Assembly: GCA_015039315.1 (NCBI GenBank)
Contig: WIDE01000150.1
Coordinates: forward strand, 1-60,853
Length of the DNA: 60,853 bases
Origin: Clavulina sp. PMI_390
Lineage: Eukaryota > Basidiomycota > Agaricomycetes > Cantharellales > Hydnaceae
Direction: 5' to 3'
Shown here: one piece after another, positions 1-10,782 of the stretch
Numbering within the stretch: the first letter of the stretch is position 1
How the letters are laid out: each line of letters opens with the position of its first letter
Program-made: the position numbers and the translations under genes
Notes under the pieces: generated by a model
Seen by the model: the letters and a program-made list of their open reading frames with translations, nothing else
Told to the model about the DNA's origin: nothing
The model's database searches: none

Positions 1-165
1 TCGCCACTTTCATGTTAGCCACAATAGCATCCCTGGAGAGAAGTCTTTGGTACATCTTCCGGCGATTCAGTTTCATCACCACACAGTAACCTAGGTTGCC
101 GTCGACATAAGCGTATCGTTTTCCTCTTGGTGTCCCTGGGCTACCCCTTGCATCAACATTCCTCA
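1..165 (-). CDS. Conserved ORF fragment, C-terminal part (copy A)
   Basis: The minus strand has an open frame running off the window start that matches the frame at 40526-40723. Differences include Asn to Asp, Tyr to Cys and Glu to Lys, with no stop or frameshift in the part visible, so the frame was probably coding in the recent past. It reads RGKRYAYVDGNLGYCVVM and then a Lys/Arg-rich segment. I do not recognise the family. It could also be a non-coding duplicate that happens to stay open. Confidence 0.3.
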
Positions 166-224
166 AAGTGCTATTTATAACCCTCTCTGACTCCAACCGC
201 CTGTAAAGTCATCCGTTGCCACCA

Positions 225-351
225 TTTGTGGTTCCTTGCCGGAGTTGGACTCCATATTCATCAGGCGGTGTTGGGTTCATGGGTGGATGCGCTAATTCTG
301 CTGGGAGGCGGAAGAGACACGGTGCCGAAGATTCGCGGAGGGAGCGAACAT
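225..351 (-). pseudogene. PSP1-family relic A, internally deleted
   Basis: A start codon at 349-351 lies in a context shared with the starts of the longer PSP1-family copies, but after about 15 codons the frame meets a stop and jumps to sequence matching the middle of the long copy (the 'HPTNAPPPLNLPPPGS' segment). The N-terminal part and the PSP1 domain are missing. Relics F (37385-37605) and G (40757-40886) appear to have the same kind of deletion, suggesting one deleted ancestor was copied. Promoter-like homology continues upstream to about 1400. Confidence 0.55.
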
Positions 352-1364
352 GCTGGGTCGGTGCTGGTATGGGACGGGTTGCAGTGTTGTTAAGTTAGGG
401 TTGGGATGGAGATCGGGAGGAAGAGGCAGAGGTAGAGGGATTGCATTTGAACAGTGGCAAAAGAGAAGCTCAATAGAGGATTACGAGAACATGGAGCTTC
501 ATCAACTAGCTGCGAGTGTGGAGGATGGTAGCGCAGCTGACGGGTTGTAGCGGTGATGTTGCCAGTAATCGTCTTATTGGCGCTGGTACTATATGTCTCG
601 CAATCGCCGCGGCATCCAATGTACTGACGGCGGAAGAGGTGGGGGTAGCACAAGACACCTGCACCGGGTGAGGAATTCTCGCCAAACCATTTCTCAGGCT
701 ATTTTTCAACAGACCTTGACCTTCAGCTAAGGAGCTGTTGTGGGGAGGTTACAGAGCAGTTTGATACTGATATTCGATGAGTAGAGTATTGAGGGTGTAT
801 GTGAAAGGTGGGATCAAACGTTGGCCAAGCTCACCTTTTGTGAAACATGGGCTGGTTTGATTCTGGCATCCATCAACGGATACGCTTTGCTCCGCATTTC
901 GGCGTCAAGGCTGTTCGGACCCAAGAAAAGGTAGACGCCGAGAGATCAGGGAAGAACCAGAGTAATCAATGGATCGGTGACAGAGCCTGTTTCAGATAAC
1001 TTTCGGTAATTACCAACCAGCCTGCTCTGGAGCAGGAGCAGGAGTATTGAGAGGAGTCGTGAGGGCGGGAAGTACACATCCTGCTGTGGAGGTGAGGCTG
1101 GGTGTAGGGCAGAGAGAGGACAAATGAGATGATTTGAAATGCTGTCTTTTCGGGGAGTTGGTCCCAGTCACGAACGTTCTCTCGCTCAGGTTCGAGGGTG
1201 CGCGGACACGCTGGAAGGGCTCCAAATCTCGATATATAGCAGCGCTTTTGATCACGTATTGCTCCCAGTCCCCCGTCAAAATGTAGCGTGGGTCCTAGTC
1301 ATAGGTCTAGCCAGAAGGAGCACACGAATGGTGCGTGTAGCAGTCGAGGAAGGAGACTTGAATA

Positions 1365-1400
1365 TTCCCACGGCCTCACCACACATAGGCGCTGGCAGTT
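1365..1400 (-). promoter_or_regulatory. Recurrent upstream block, copy 1
   Basis: One of nine copies of a roughly 35-bp block, plus-strand form TTCCCACGGTCACGCC followed by a CATNGGCGCTCG-like half. This copy reads TTCCCACGGCCTCACC. On the minus strand it is upstream of PSP1 relic A, with a TATATC-like stretch about 130 bp closer to the relic. Its role is inferred from position only. Confidence 0.4.
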
Positions 1401-1814
1401 GATCAGAAGCATGAGTTCAGCCAGCCATCAAACGGATCCTATATCTGCTACTAGCAAATCTACTGGAATCATCCAAAGGCGTGCCGAAAGAAGTCCTCAG
1501 CCTCTCAACTGGGCTTCTATCTAACCAATCAGACGCGTTCACCCTCACGTTGACATCACTCGAGCAGCTCTCCTACATGACCAAGCACTGGAGCGTGGTC
1601 GTCTATCTCTCTTGCATTGCTTCCCCACCGCGCGACTCTCCCTTCGTCCTAGCTCGATTCTGATACCATCACCCACCGTCCTCGTCACCCTCCGTAGTCC
1701 GGATACTGGACTGCCCCCATCCAATGCTAGGAGATGCGAAGGGTCTTCGTCATTATCCTCAAAGCTCCTTCGCAAATACCACCATTCTTCTTTTTCAATC
1801 AGTTTTAGCCCAGT

Positions 1815-1895
1815 ATGGCGCCATCCCGATCTGAAGTGAAAAGTAGATCTGTCACTTCACGGCTCTATATCTTGGCCACCTTTGAGTCCCGCTGA
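1815..1895 (+). pseudogene. Broken copy of a small conserved ORF
   Basis: A 26-codon plus-strand frame starting ATGGCGCCA contains SRLYILATFES and then meets TGA, where the copies at 42412-42510 and 48066-48182 continue through Arg-rich sequence to a shared downstream stop. The three copies keep the 'TPRLYILAT' core. Function unknown; the upstream 90 bp are also similar in all three. Confidence 0.35.
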
Positions 1896-2109
1896 CGGGG
1901 CGTTGGCGCAGCTTGCAGCCAACCCACGGCGCACATGTGCCCGCCAAAGCTCCTCCACTGTAGTCTGCGGGAATCATATGGGAGTCTATATCAGAGGGAC
2001 TGACAATATGATCAACTCGTGTCCTCGGCTCCAAAAAGGAAGAAAAAAATGCCTTACGAGACTCCTCGATTCCGCCATGGTTGGATCGATTTCGGTTTCA
2101 GCGAATTAG

Positions 2110-2599
2110 CTATCTGGTTGGACAACTAAGGCTCGTAGAGATCGCTGCAATAGCGCGAAGCTTTTCCGCAATTGTGATGAGGGCAGTTATTAGCATAAGT
2201 ATGAGCAGGGGGGCGCCAATGATTACAATGACCCTGCTTGCGTAGCGGAGTCGCTGCTTCCAGGGTGATATAATAGAGTTCATATTCGTGGCTGATGTGG
2301 TAGGGGAGGATGTGGAATGAGAAGGAGTATGTTGACGTAGGTGAGGTGTTCCCGTTCGAGGTTCCGAGCCTCGCAGTGACGGGCGTTCGGTTGGGCGTTT
2401 GGTTAGGCGTTTTTTGGGCTCCTTTTGCTCTACCGAATTGCTGGGCACTCGTTTGTACCGTTGCTCCGCTAATATCAGCGTGGACAGTGGAGGCATCCAT
2501 GTGTTTATGATTAATTTAGCGATCTTCGCAGTACGGCTAATATGCTGAGGATGTGTGCTCACTACTGTACCACTGACCTTCATTGGCATAGCCCGACAT
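2110..2599 (-). CDS. Small single-pass membrane protein, family 1, gene 1
   Basis: I propose two exons, 2599-2563 and 2468-2110, giving 131 aa. Exon 1 (MSGYANEGQWYS) is 37 nt; the 94-nt intron has donor A|GTGAGC and acceptor TTAG and is in phase 1. Exon 2 encodes EQRYKRVPSNSVEQKEPKKR, a Ser/Thr/Pro-rich stretch, a membrane helix at about residues 89-112 and a 19-residue tail ending SCPTR. Basic residues before the helix suggest the N terminus faces the cytosol. Copy B partner is gene 8, 42685-43163. The expected upstream TATA position holds only CATAGACCC, so promoter strength may be reduced. I know of no named family; function is unknown. Confidence 0.7.
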
Positions 2600-2619
2600 G
2601 ATGTGAATACTCTTGATAG

Positions 2620-3350
2620 GAGAAGAGAAAGTATGGGATGTTTGGGGAAGGTGGGTGCGGAGGGGTCTAGAGGGATGGGAGGGTCTATGTGACAAGATGC
2701 TCCCTTATGTGCGGGGGTTTAGGGCCCTAGGCGACTCGAGGATCGAGTGAATAGAGTTTAAGGAGAATCTCTAAGATCAAAATCAATTCAATCATGCACC
2801 GCAACATCTCCAAGCATCTGCGGAGCGGTACCGACGGTTGAAATCTATTCGGACCGCATGGCTATGCGCTAACTCTAAACACAGCTGACAAATCGTCAAA
2901 TGGTAAATACTAGATTGATTGAAAGGGTCTTCTTGGTCGATCCGGCATGCTATTACTTGAAGTTCTGTTTTATTCTGTTCCGAAACCCGTCGCTTGCCGC
3001 CCGCAGGCACTAAGTCCGCGTTGACCAAATTATCCTAAGCTTGATTGACAGCACTAGCATTAGTGCACCACTAGGGCTTGTAGTAGTCTTTGGTTCCAGC
3101 TACGTCATCAGACACAATCCTTACTTTCTAGCTATTCCTCAATTTGGTGAGTTTTGCCTGGTAGTATGCGCCTATCTACCTAATGTATTGTAAAGGAGGC
3201 GGCGCGATCTCATCTGGACGGAGCTGGGCCTAGTGTCTCGGATGCAGCTGTCTAGGTAGTGGATGCTTGAGCTGGGAGTGATTGTTGATATAGGCCTAAT
3301 CCAGTTCTCCAACTACCCTCTCTATACCGTCGCTCCCACTTTCGTACAGT
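2620..3350. other. Intergenic, no supported gene
   Basis: This stretch aligns in patches with about 43180-43900 but the two copies differ by many indels and no frame is open in both. I see no RNA gene or complete coding region here. Confidence 0.4.
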
Positions 3351-3354
3351 ATCA

Positions 3355-3810
3355 ATGCCGTCAAAAGCGCTGAGGAAAGTACATCTGGAAGGGCTCATTC
3401 CACGATCGGAACCTCCGCAAGCGCGACTTGAAGGAAGGCGAACCAAATTGTGTTCATTTAGCCAATTATGGAGCCTAGGGTGTAACAAGGAGTGAAACGG
3501 TACGTGGGATGAATATCTGGCCTCAGCCGAGCGAAATCCCGCATAACGTTGAGAAGTTCTTCCTCCCACATTGATTGCGATACTCTTCCTCGTAGGATAA
3601 TGGGTCATTGTAGCTTGTTGACGATATAAATCAATATGGATATACAACATGGGGGGGGTATTAAGATCTTAGCCTTTGTACGAATATTTTATTGAAACGA
3701 AATGGAGAAATTGGTTGGGGTTCAGCCTAAGAGCTTATATGGTTATTGTGCCTTTTATGGTTGGAGATGATATAGGAACTCGTTTGCTATTGCCTCCTTG
3801 AGAGCGGTAT
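3355..3810 (+). pseudogene. Degenerate copy of plus-strand hypothetical gene
   Basis: A frame from ATG 3355 (MPSKALRKVHLEGL, later LCSFSQLWSLGCN) stops at 3493-3495. A second conserved patch at about 3680-3808 reads LYEYFIETKWRNWLGFSLRA and ends in a frameshift after LLLPP. Both patches match the same frame of the 174-codon frame at 43877-44401. The difference between copies includes an in-frame 3-nt indel (MVG versus IMVR) and conservative changes, the pattern expected of sequence once under protein-level constraint. No family recognised. Confidence 0.35.
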
Positions 3811-4006
3811 TATTGCAGAATTGAGCTCGCCATTATTATGGGAAGGAATAGCCGGTGAGGAAGCGTTCGATGTCATGCGCAGGCATGTGGTAATTGGTGG
3901 TATAAATGAGCTATCATCCTGCGCTCGGACATTGTGATTGCCAATCGTGAGCCATGAGACTCATTGATGGTGTTGTGGTCATGCCTGTCCCTCTCCTCAT
4001 CACGCG

Positions 4007-4514
4007 CTATACTGAACACCGTGTGCTCACTGGGACGTTAGTCAGAGCGCCTAACTTTCGAGCGAGTATGAGGAGGGTCATCGTCATCATAAATACGAGC
4101 ATGACGATGATGGCGGCGACGATGCAAGCACGACGGAATTGTGATCTCCACACCAAGAGACATTCATTCGTTTCGGTGATAGATGCACACGGAGAAGACG
4201 ACATGAATTCTTGGTGATCAGGACAGGGATGCTCGTGTTCCCCACAATGCAAGTTTGGCAGTGGCGTGCAATGTCCGGTCTCCATGTCATCAACTCTTCG
4301 AGCGCGTTTCACACGTTTGCGCTCTTTTCGATCTGCGTGGTGGATGGGGGATTTTTGATACTGTGGGGTCTCTGATAATGGGAGAAGCGCGTGCAAATGT
4401 ACGCGTCAGCAGTGGGGTAAAAGGGGTAGAGTTAGTAGAGAAGCCAACTAGTATGATGGCTCGGGCGTAAGACGCACCATAGAGCCACGTTTGCGCAGGT
4501 GCTTGAGCTGACAT
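4007..4514 (-). CDS. Small single-pass membrane protein, family 1, gene 2 (Cys/His variant)
   Basis: Exons 4514-4478 and 4371-4007 give 133 aa; the intron is 106 nt, donor G|GTGCGT, acceptor ATCAG, phase 1. Exon 1 encodes MSAQAPAQTWLY. A very basic segment (RKERKRVKRARR, about 27-38) is followed by a Cys/His cluster, C47, C55, H58, H60, C62, H65 (CGEHEHPCPDH), absent from other members except gene 9. A membrane helix lies at about 94-115, and the tail ends RCSV, so Cys is third from the end. The spacing could suit metal binding, but that is inference. Sequence from about 4341 upward is nearly identical to gene 9's upstream region. No TATA box like those of the other members is apparent. Confidence 0.7.
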
Positions 4515-4847
4515 GTTGTAAAAGCTCGTCGAGATCGTGAATCTCGACACCGGGTGCACAGAAGAAGAGCGTACGCGAGGGTGGAGAGGATGCGAAGATT
4601 TGATCGCAAAAAGAATGGGTGGTTGGATTCTGCGAGCCCATGAGAGCAGACAATAACTTATAGCATCGCTTGGCATGGGTAGTGAAGGACATCCTGGCCT
4701 CCACTTGAGTCAGAGGTGACGTTGACAGGCGGAGCATTTTAAATTTCTGCCTAGGAACTCCACGCAGCCCTGGCGGCGCAGTCGATAGTAATAGCGAAAT
4801 CCGCGCCCGAGTCGGAAGCTACGGCTCCACACACTTATGAACCCTCA

Positions 4848-5087
4848 GTGATGGTAGAAGGAGCACCCGATCACATAGCAGCATTACGTCGCTCGTGGTT
4901 TGCCGGTTCAACCGCCCCAGACGTGGGCCCAGAAACACTGCTGAGTGCAGATGAAGTCATTGAGATGTTGAGAAGTCGGCTGATGGAGACGGAGGCTCAG
5001 ACCGGCTTTTCGAAAGAGATCATAGATGATCACAGTGGTGCACGCGGGTACATGCCTAGTGGTCGAGACATAGCGGAACTTAGCTAG
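4848..5087 (+). pseudogene. Shortened copy of hypothetical ORF of 45293-45664
   Basis: This 79-codon frame is the 3' part of a 123-codon frame intact in copy B. Here the 5' part is cut by a TAA inside the variable patch near 4740. It lies opposite and upstream of gene 2, so it may simply be promoter sequence with an open frame. The peptide (LLSADEVIEMLRSRLMETEA) looks protein-like but I recognise no domain. Confidence 0.2.
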
Positions 5088-5143
5088 ACCATGCAGTGAG
5101 GCGACCTCTGTGTTCGAAGGGTTTTGGTGATGAAAATCCAGTG

Positions 5144-5171
5144 TTCCCACGGTCACGCCCCCATTGACGCC
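5144..5171 (-). promoter_or_regulatory. Recurrent upstream block, copy 2
   Basis: TTCCCACGGTCACGCCCCCATTGACGC, identical to the copy at 45721. Here the block is interrupted immediately after GACGCC by the 328-bp insertion. It lies about 630 bp upstream of the gene 2 start. Confidence 0.4.
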
Positions 5172-5499
5172 TGTATTAGGTACCTTTCCGTTACACCGCC
5201 CTCCCGAGCTGGCTCGGATGCCTCGCAATAGCGAGAAGGTTCCACTCCTTTCTAGCACATTCTTTCTCTTTCTCTGTTGATCCTACGATTCTACTTCCAC
5301 TTAGTATTAGCTCATATTGTCTCGGAGAGGCATAAACAGAACCGCTTGGTGACCTTGAGTCCCCAGCACTTCTTAACCCCCCTTCATCACATGTAATATC
5401 TAGTTGTTTTAATTGGAACTACAGTAGCAACAGTTACCTGTGGTTAGGGCTTAGAAGGCTAACCACTCTTCTGTCGGGTCTATCATAGTAGAGCTTAGA
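5172..5499. mobile_element. 328-bp insertion with 5-bp target duplication (solo-LTR-like)
   Basis: Copy B reads straight through from CATTGACGC to TCGCCTCTC, whereas copy A has 328 extra bases flanked by ACGCC on both sides (5167-5171 and 5500-5504). The insert begins TGTATTAGG and ends GCTTAGA. A 5-bp target duplication and a TG start fit a solo LTR, but the 3' end is not CA, there are no clear terminal inverted repeats and no coding sequence, so it may be another short non-autonomous element. No second copy was noticed in the window. Confidence 0.6.
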
Positions 5500-5504
5500 A
5501 CGCC

Positions 5505-6300
5505 CGCCTCTCTTCTGCAAACTGTCACAGAAACTGAGCTTAACGATCGTAGCTGCACTGCCTCTCCTTTTCACTATATATAAGCCTTTCCATGACATTC
5601 CGAGCTGACCGGCTAGACTTATTGTGAGATGTTGAAAGCAGTTCTCCAGCTCACGCCACAATCACACATTAACCATCCGATCCTGTACCTAAAAATTGCC
5701 ACCAGTTACTCTTGCACGGACATGGGTGGGGTGCTGGCCGCCGGGAGATGCCACCAAACCACAAACTTGCTGCGAACACCTCCTTATCTACTTCGCCTGG
5801 CCCTCCATCGCCTGATTTTCCGCTCTGCCCAGCTTGGATTTGGCGAGGCGAGCACCAGCCGTTGCCCCTTCCTAACTCGGGATGTCTGCTCACAGAACAT
5901 CCCGCCTTGTCCGCTTCAGCTAAAAACAGTGCTAGGGGACTTCTCCATCGTCCTCAATACTTATCACCGACACCCCCTTCCCCACACAGATCGCATCTCC
6001 GTGTAGATCCATCACCACTGGGGATAATTGTGCAAAATTAGTATGGACCTTCATGCTGTAGCCCTAGTGGCCCTCAGCGCATCATTGACAAAGATGGTAC
6101 GGGGGTCTTCATGCCGATGAATGGCCTAATGTGCGGGGCAGAGGCTCTTGGTGGGCCCAATAGGGAGGCTATGGGTGAGTCATAAATAAAGGATCAAATG
6201 GACCCCTCGAGTCTCGGTGAACCAAAAAGAAGTGGACAAAAAAAGAAGAAAAAAGGAAACAGCTCACGGATAATCCCATGCCCTTCATCGTAGTGGCGAT
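5505..6300. other. Duplicated non-coding stretch 3' of gene 3
   Basis: Matches about 45750-46540, and a part (CTGCCCAGCTTGG... near 5826-5900) also recurs 3' of gene 5 near 13410. Frames are not shared between copies, so I call it non-coding. An A-rich run lies at 6220-6260. Confidence 0.4.
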
Positions 6301-6304
6301 ATGA

Positions 6305-6807
6305 TTATCCAGCTGAGCACCCGGGGCCCGCTATAAGGGCGGCAAGAGCGTGAAGCTTTTCCGTGACCATGAACAGGGTCACTATCAGAGCGAGGATGAA
6401 GATGAGCATGCTTATGACCCCTACCACGATGCCTGCACGGCGAATATGCGCCGTCCAAGTCGTAGAGGCGGTGTGTACATGTGTCGAATTAGACGAATTG
6501 GACGACTTCGATATAGGAAGGGGTGGAGGAAGTTGATGGTGGTGGTATGCTTGAGGTGCAGCTGCAGAACTTGACGAAGGCTGAGTGTGACGTCTGCTCC
6601 GTCTAAGCTCCTTTCGCTCTACGTCGAGGATGGGCCCCTTCTTGTATTGATGCTTATCTGTTAACGATGTAGATATCGGTACGAGCATGCGACATTGGTG
6701 AAGAAACAAGAATTCAGCCATTTACAACTGTTGGCTAGTATCTCGCTTATCCCGCAAAGGTGTGGCTTGCCATCATACGAGTGCTGCATGTTTGAGTTCG
6801 CCGACAT
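6305..6807 (-). CDS. Small single-pass membrane protein, family 1, gene 3
   Basis: Exons 6807-6771 and 6657-6305 give 129 aa. Exon 1 encodes MSANSNMQHSYD. The 113-nt intron starts with GC rather than GT (ATG|GCAAGC), an accepted minor donor class; partner gene 10 has GTGAGC at the same place. Exon 2 carries KKGPILDVERKELRRSRR, a His/Pro/Ser-rich stretch, a helix at about 87-110 and a tail ending GCSAG (Cys at -4). A TATA-like AAATAAAAGCTT lies about 90 bp upstream of the start. If the GC donor is poorly used this copy could be weakly expressed. Confidence 0.65.
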
Positions 6808-6893
6808 GGTGGTCGCTGGTCAGAAGCCAGAGTAGAGGGGGAATGCGAGGTTTTGGGAGAGGCAGTGAGGGCACAAGAGCGAAGAGACAGTAA

Positions 6894-6904
6894 AGCTTTT
6901 ATTT
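6894..6904 (-). promoter_or_regulatory. TATA-like box of gene 3
   Basis: Minus-strand AAATAAAAGCT about 90 bp upstream of the gene 3 start codon, the distance seen in seven other family members. Confidence 0.45.
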
Positions 6905-7299
6905 AGCAAGCGAGCCTTGGTCTTCTGCCCTCAGCCGTGCATTCGGCGGCACAGTTGGCGGGGAGCAGGCCACCACTCAGTTCACTGACGAACTGTCCTC
7001 GATCTAATTCATATCTAACGGCCCTGAGTGCTGGAGCAATGCAGCGGTTGAGATTGCATATTGTTATTACGGCGATGATCCTGTCGGGCCCGAGTGAGCG
7101 CGCAGCCATTGGCCCGGGCTTCGCCAGTAGTGCGAATCTTCAAATGCTCTCACTATTCGAAGATCGGACATTCATATCTATCAGTGCGCTGAGCCGGCGG
7201 CGTAGAACTGAGTAGTGTGCGATCCGATTCATAGTCATAGGATGAGGCTAAAGTAGCAAACGCCTCCTATACCTCAAACTCTATTGCTGTTTCGGAGGA

Positions 7300-8690
7300 T
7301 GGGTATATCGCACACATCTCTGTTGAAAGGCAGCGGGTAGGAGCATGGGAGTACATGCAGAGAGGGCTAAAAAGCTATGATAATAATACCAAAAAAAAAA
7401 CAAAACACGCGTGGAACGAAGCAAGCATCGAGGAGTCTTCATGCAGAAAGCACGAAAAAGTACTCTGGGCGGCGGGCGAGCCGCAGAAGCGGATCACGGT
7501 GCAGGAGTTAGGGACACCGCCTTGAGCGTGAGGCGGATACGGCGCGGCCGTTCGTTCCCTCGCCATCGATCCTTATAGGGAAGCTATGGAGGTGCGAGTG
7601 ATTTGGAGGCTAGATTAAGGCACTAGAGTGGGAGAGGGACTGGTATCAGTGCAAAGCACCGCCATGGAAATTAATCGATGGTCGATGCCCTCTCGCCAGC
7701 TGACGTGAAAAATTGCACATATCGGAACTGCCCTCTGGCTAGCATTTGAAGTCGATTATCTGATCAGCAACAGATTAAAAGGTGGGCTTGCGGCAACTCC
7801 TATTACGATGCTATCGATCATCGTATCACATAACCCCGTGAATAAAATAGCAAAATCTTGCGACACACCACCGATATTCGGCGCAGACTTCCCACAGCCA
7901 GTGCTTTGTATTGGACCTTTGACTGATTCAAATGCAGCTCCTTCATCAGGTTAACTCTTTTAGCTGGGGAAGCCTCGATGAGAGTAGAAAAAAGGGGAGG
8001 CTGGAAATAGGTGGATCAATATACCCCCCGTAAGGCGAGCCGAGCGTAATAGGTGGAGCTTTCACATATCCACGGAACTGATACTCCCCGCACTCGCGCT
8101 CGCGCAGGTTGTCTTTGGTATCAGGCCTTTCCGATCTTCCCTGTTGCCACCACTCCGTCCTCTTTGTCGCTCCCCCAACTCCCAGGTGCCTCTACAGGGC
8201 ATCTATGGAAGCTCTCTTCGCTCTTGAGCGCTGCTGCGCCTTTGGGCCGGCAATTAGATGTTCTCGTGCGTTCCTCGACCGAGATCGCATTTTCCTCGAT
8301 CCATCTCGATGATGATGAGCTTATCCACGCAAACGTCGCCACATCTCCATCACATGCTCGTATTCGTCTCTCTTGAATATCGAAGCGGGAAAATACGTAG
8401 AGCAGTACGAGGGCGGGTTTAAAGTCTCCCCTCATCCACCACGATTGTGCCACGCAGAGTTCGTCGCGTCCATACTTGCACTCATTTCCATTATGCTGGA
8501 CTACCACCTGAGTCTGCCAGTGTGGCATCGCATATTCGTAATTATCTTCCTTGCGCTCTCGATCACCATCGGGATCGACGCTGCTGGCGCTCGGGCCACG
8601 TTCGTTGTCGGAGGCCGAGAGGAGGGTGCCTAAGAGGCAGTGGACGTGGACGTGGTGATGGAGGTGCACGAGAAGGGCGAGGATACGGGT
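7300..8690 (-). pseudogene. PSP1-family relic B
   Basis: The left part (7300-7990) matches the 3' flank and last exons of long copy D: a degraded version of the 'MKALQLCQSKV' exon is readable as MKELHLNQSKV near 7945. At 8240-8350 there is a decayed piece of the PSP1 core that corresponds to the 'VIVEADRGRDLG' segment. At 8400-8690 N-terminal sequence follows (DPDGDRERKE), so the middle of the gene has been deleted. Frames change repeatedly between these pieces. Upstream homology to the family promoter continues to about 10060. Confidence 0.6.
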
Positions 8691-10020
8691 CGGGTAATGT
8701 AGTGGACCGAGCTAAGGAGTTCCTGAGCTAGTCGAGATTGAGGCTGAGAACCTGAGGGAGATTTAAATCCGGATGAGGGCGATAGCGACGAAGCTTGATC
8801 AGGATAATCCGAGGATGTGGAGTGGAGGACGTTCTGACAGCGAGCTGTGGTTTATGGGTGGTAGTGACGCAGCTGACTAGCCCTGGCTGTGTTCGGGGTT
8901 ATAAAATAGCAGCCAGAAGTAATGGTGGCGCTGAGCTCGAGGCTGGGGCTGCTCGACGCGGGGTTATCAGGTGCCCAGGCAGGGCAGACGTAGTCGATAG
9001 TTTCTATCAGTGGGCGCGGCAGCCCGCCGATATGTCACACCAGCAGGCGGTGGGAGATATGAGAGCGTGAAGTATATGTGGCAGATGTTCCTAAGGACGG
9101 GCAGCACGTCCCGAAGGCTGATTCGTTCACTATGCGACGGGGAGGTGTTGTTGGTCATACTTCGATAAGAGGAGTAATTCGCATGGTGATGATGAGATAC
9201 TCTTCGATCAGACGCCCATTCGAACAAACGAAGCCCAGTTTTAGTCTTGTTGCCAACGGCTGTGATAGATAGTTGAGGGTATAGCGGCACATGGACATCC
9301 ATTCCGGGCGCTAATCTTAGCTAGGAGCTTCCACATAAATTCGGAGGAGCAAGGTGCACGATTATAGCGTAGTGAGTCTCGGGACCCCATAAGCGTAGAA
9401 GAGGAAGGGTCAAACGTACCTGTGCCCGTGTAGTAACGCGTGAGACTCTCGCGCTGGACTCGCGATAGCATTTGGGGAACAATCTAGCCGGTGTGAAAGA
9501 ATAGGTCGAGAGAGCGCTTCTTGTTATCGCTAGAGCAGAGTATGAAACTTGTGGTTGAGGAGTCCTACTTTGGCGGCAGAGCCACAAGAGAGTCAAATGG
9601 TGAGAGCCAAACGAGAAGATCTGGGTGGAGGTCGGGAGGTGGCATCCGTGCTAGACAGGTGGACCGTGCATGCCACGCAAGACGTCCCACACCTGGTGCT
9701 GGGACGAGAGCGATGTGGATTTAGGGCTGCAAAGTTTAGTGGACAGAAAGTGGGGGGTATAAATTGTGGCGGGCTGGGCAGAGGGTACGAAGTCATTTGA
9801 AATGCTGGCGTCGGAAGAGTTGGCCTCGATCGAGAAGACTTCGTGGGTTCGAAGTTGTTCATCTAGACCCACGTGGGCCAGTGCATTAGTGTTTGACTGG
9901 TAAATGCAGTCTTGTTTATGGAGGCTAATAAACTCCCGCCCTGAAGCAGACAGCAGCATTTGGCGAGCAGTTCAAGGTGTCCCACCGTGATACAGGCACG
10001 CAGCATCGAGCGAAATAAAA
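8690..10020. other. Family-2 upstream region, non-coding
   Basis: Patches resemble the regions upstream of copies D (18.4-19.7 kb) and E (33.2-34.0 kb). The part at 9400-9560 also aligns with 48620-48805 in copy B. No gene is supported. Confidence 0.4.
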
Positions 10021-10027
10021 TCAAAAA

Positions 10028-10062
10028 TTCCCACGGTAACACTACCACAGACGCTGGCGTTT
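10028..10062 (-). promoter_or_regulatory. Recurrent upstream block, copy 3
   Basis: Plus strand TTCCCACGGTAACACTACC with ACAGACGCTGGCG following. It lies about 1.3 kb upstream of the start region of relic B on the minus strand. Confidence 0.35.
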
Positions 10063-10782
10063 CCCAGTGCAGACTGCAGCAGACTTGGCTCATCCTGTTT
10101 ATCGCAGTTGCGCTGCCTCTATCCAGCAGAACCAGAGGCTCGAATCGCCCATTGTGATCACTTTAGTCGGTCCTTTGTCCGAAACAGCTCTTAGCGTTGC
10201 CCTTCGACCCTAAGTTAGTCAGTTGGTCGCATGGTTGTCCGTCATCATCTCTGGCCCTAAGACTGGTCGCACTCTTGCGATTCGGCTGCACCACGACCCA
10301 CCAGCATCATTTTGCGTGTGCAGCGATCCTTTTTGTGCGGTTGCCCATCTATCACTCAGCTCTCCCTCGCACTCAGTCCCGCCCCTTTAAACCCATCGCA
10401 AGCTATTCTTACTTCGGAATTCAGGGTTTTTCCACGAGCTAACCACTCTCTAATAGTGTTATACTAAGCGATGCTACAAATTCTGCCCATTGACCTATAG
10501 GGTGATTCAATAAGCATTTTCCTCTTTCATGAGTTCATCCACCCCACAGCATCACTACCACTGGAGGCAGTGAGAGAGGTCTCTCCACGAGCCTTCATAT
10601 AGCAGCCACAATCTCCACAAAAGAAGTTGACGAATAGGACAGTTAACTGTTTAAGAAATGAAGGACGGAGAGGAGTCTGTTTGTGAAGCATCAGTTCGCC
10701 TCATCTCTAAACCAGAAGAAAATAATACTAACAAAACACCCTGGCTTATCGGCGTCGTATAGCTCCCCACTCCAAACCCTTC

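Larger units (their letters stand above)
4341..5171. repeat. Near-identical tract shared with 44918-45748
   Basis: At a constant offset of 40577 the two copies agree base for base except for roughly 14 substitutions packed into about 4732-4786. Sequence on the left (3' coding half of gene 2) is clearly more diverged. The tract covers exon 1, the intron, the upstream region and the ACCGTGGGAA block. A recent gene-conversion or copy event is the simplest reading. Confidence 0.8.

Noticed and set aside
3252..3650. 132-codon minus-strand frame
   Set aside because: The plus-strand frame through the same place shows better agreement with the copy B partner, so the minus frame is taken as a shadow.
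4432..4737. 101-codon minus-strand frame overlapping gene 2 exon 1
   Set aside because: Lies in the near-identical tract so conservation cannot be tested, and it conflicts with the exon 1 model supported by eleven genes.
5434..5470. Inverted repeat TGGTTAG...CTAACCA as a terminal repeat of the 328-bp insertion
   Set aside because: It lies inside the insert rather than at its ends and is too short to mark element boundaries.
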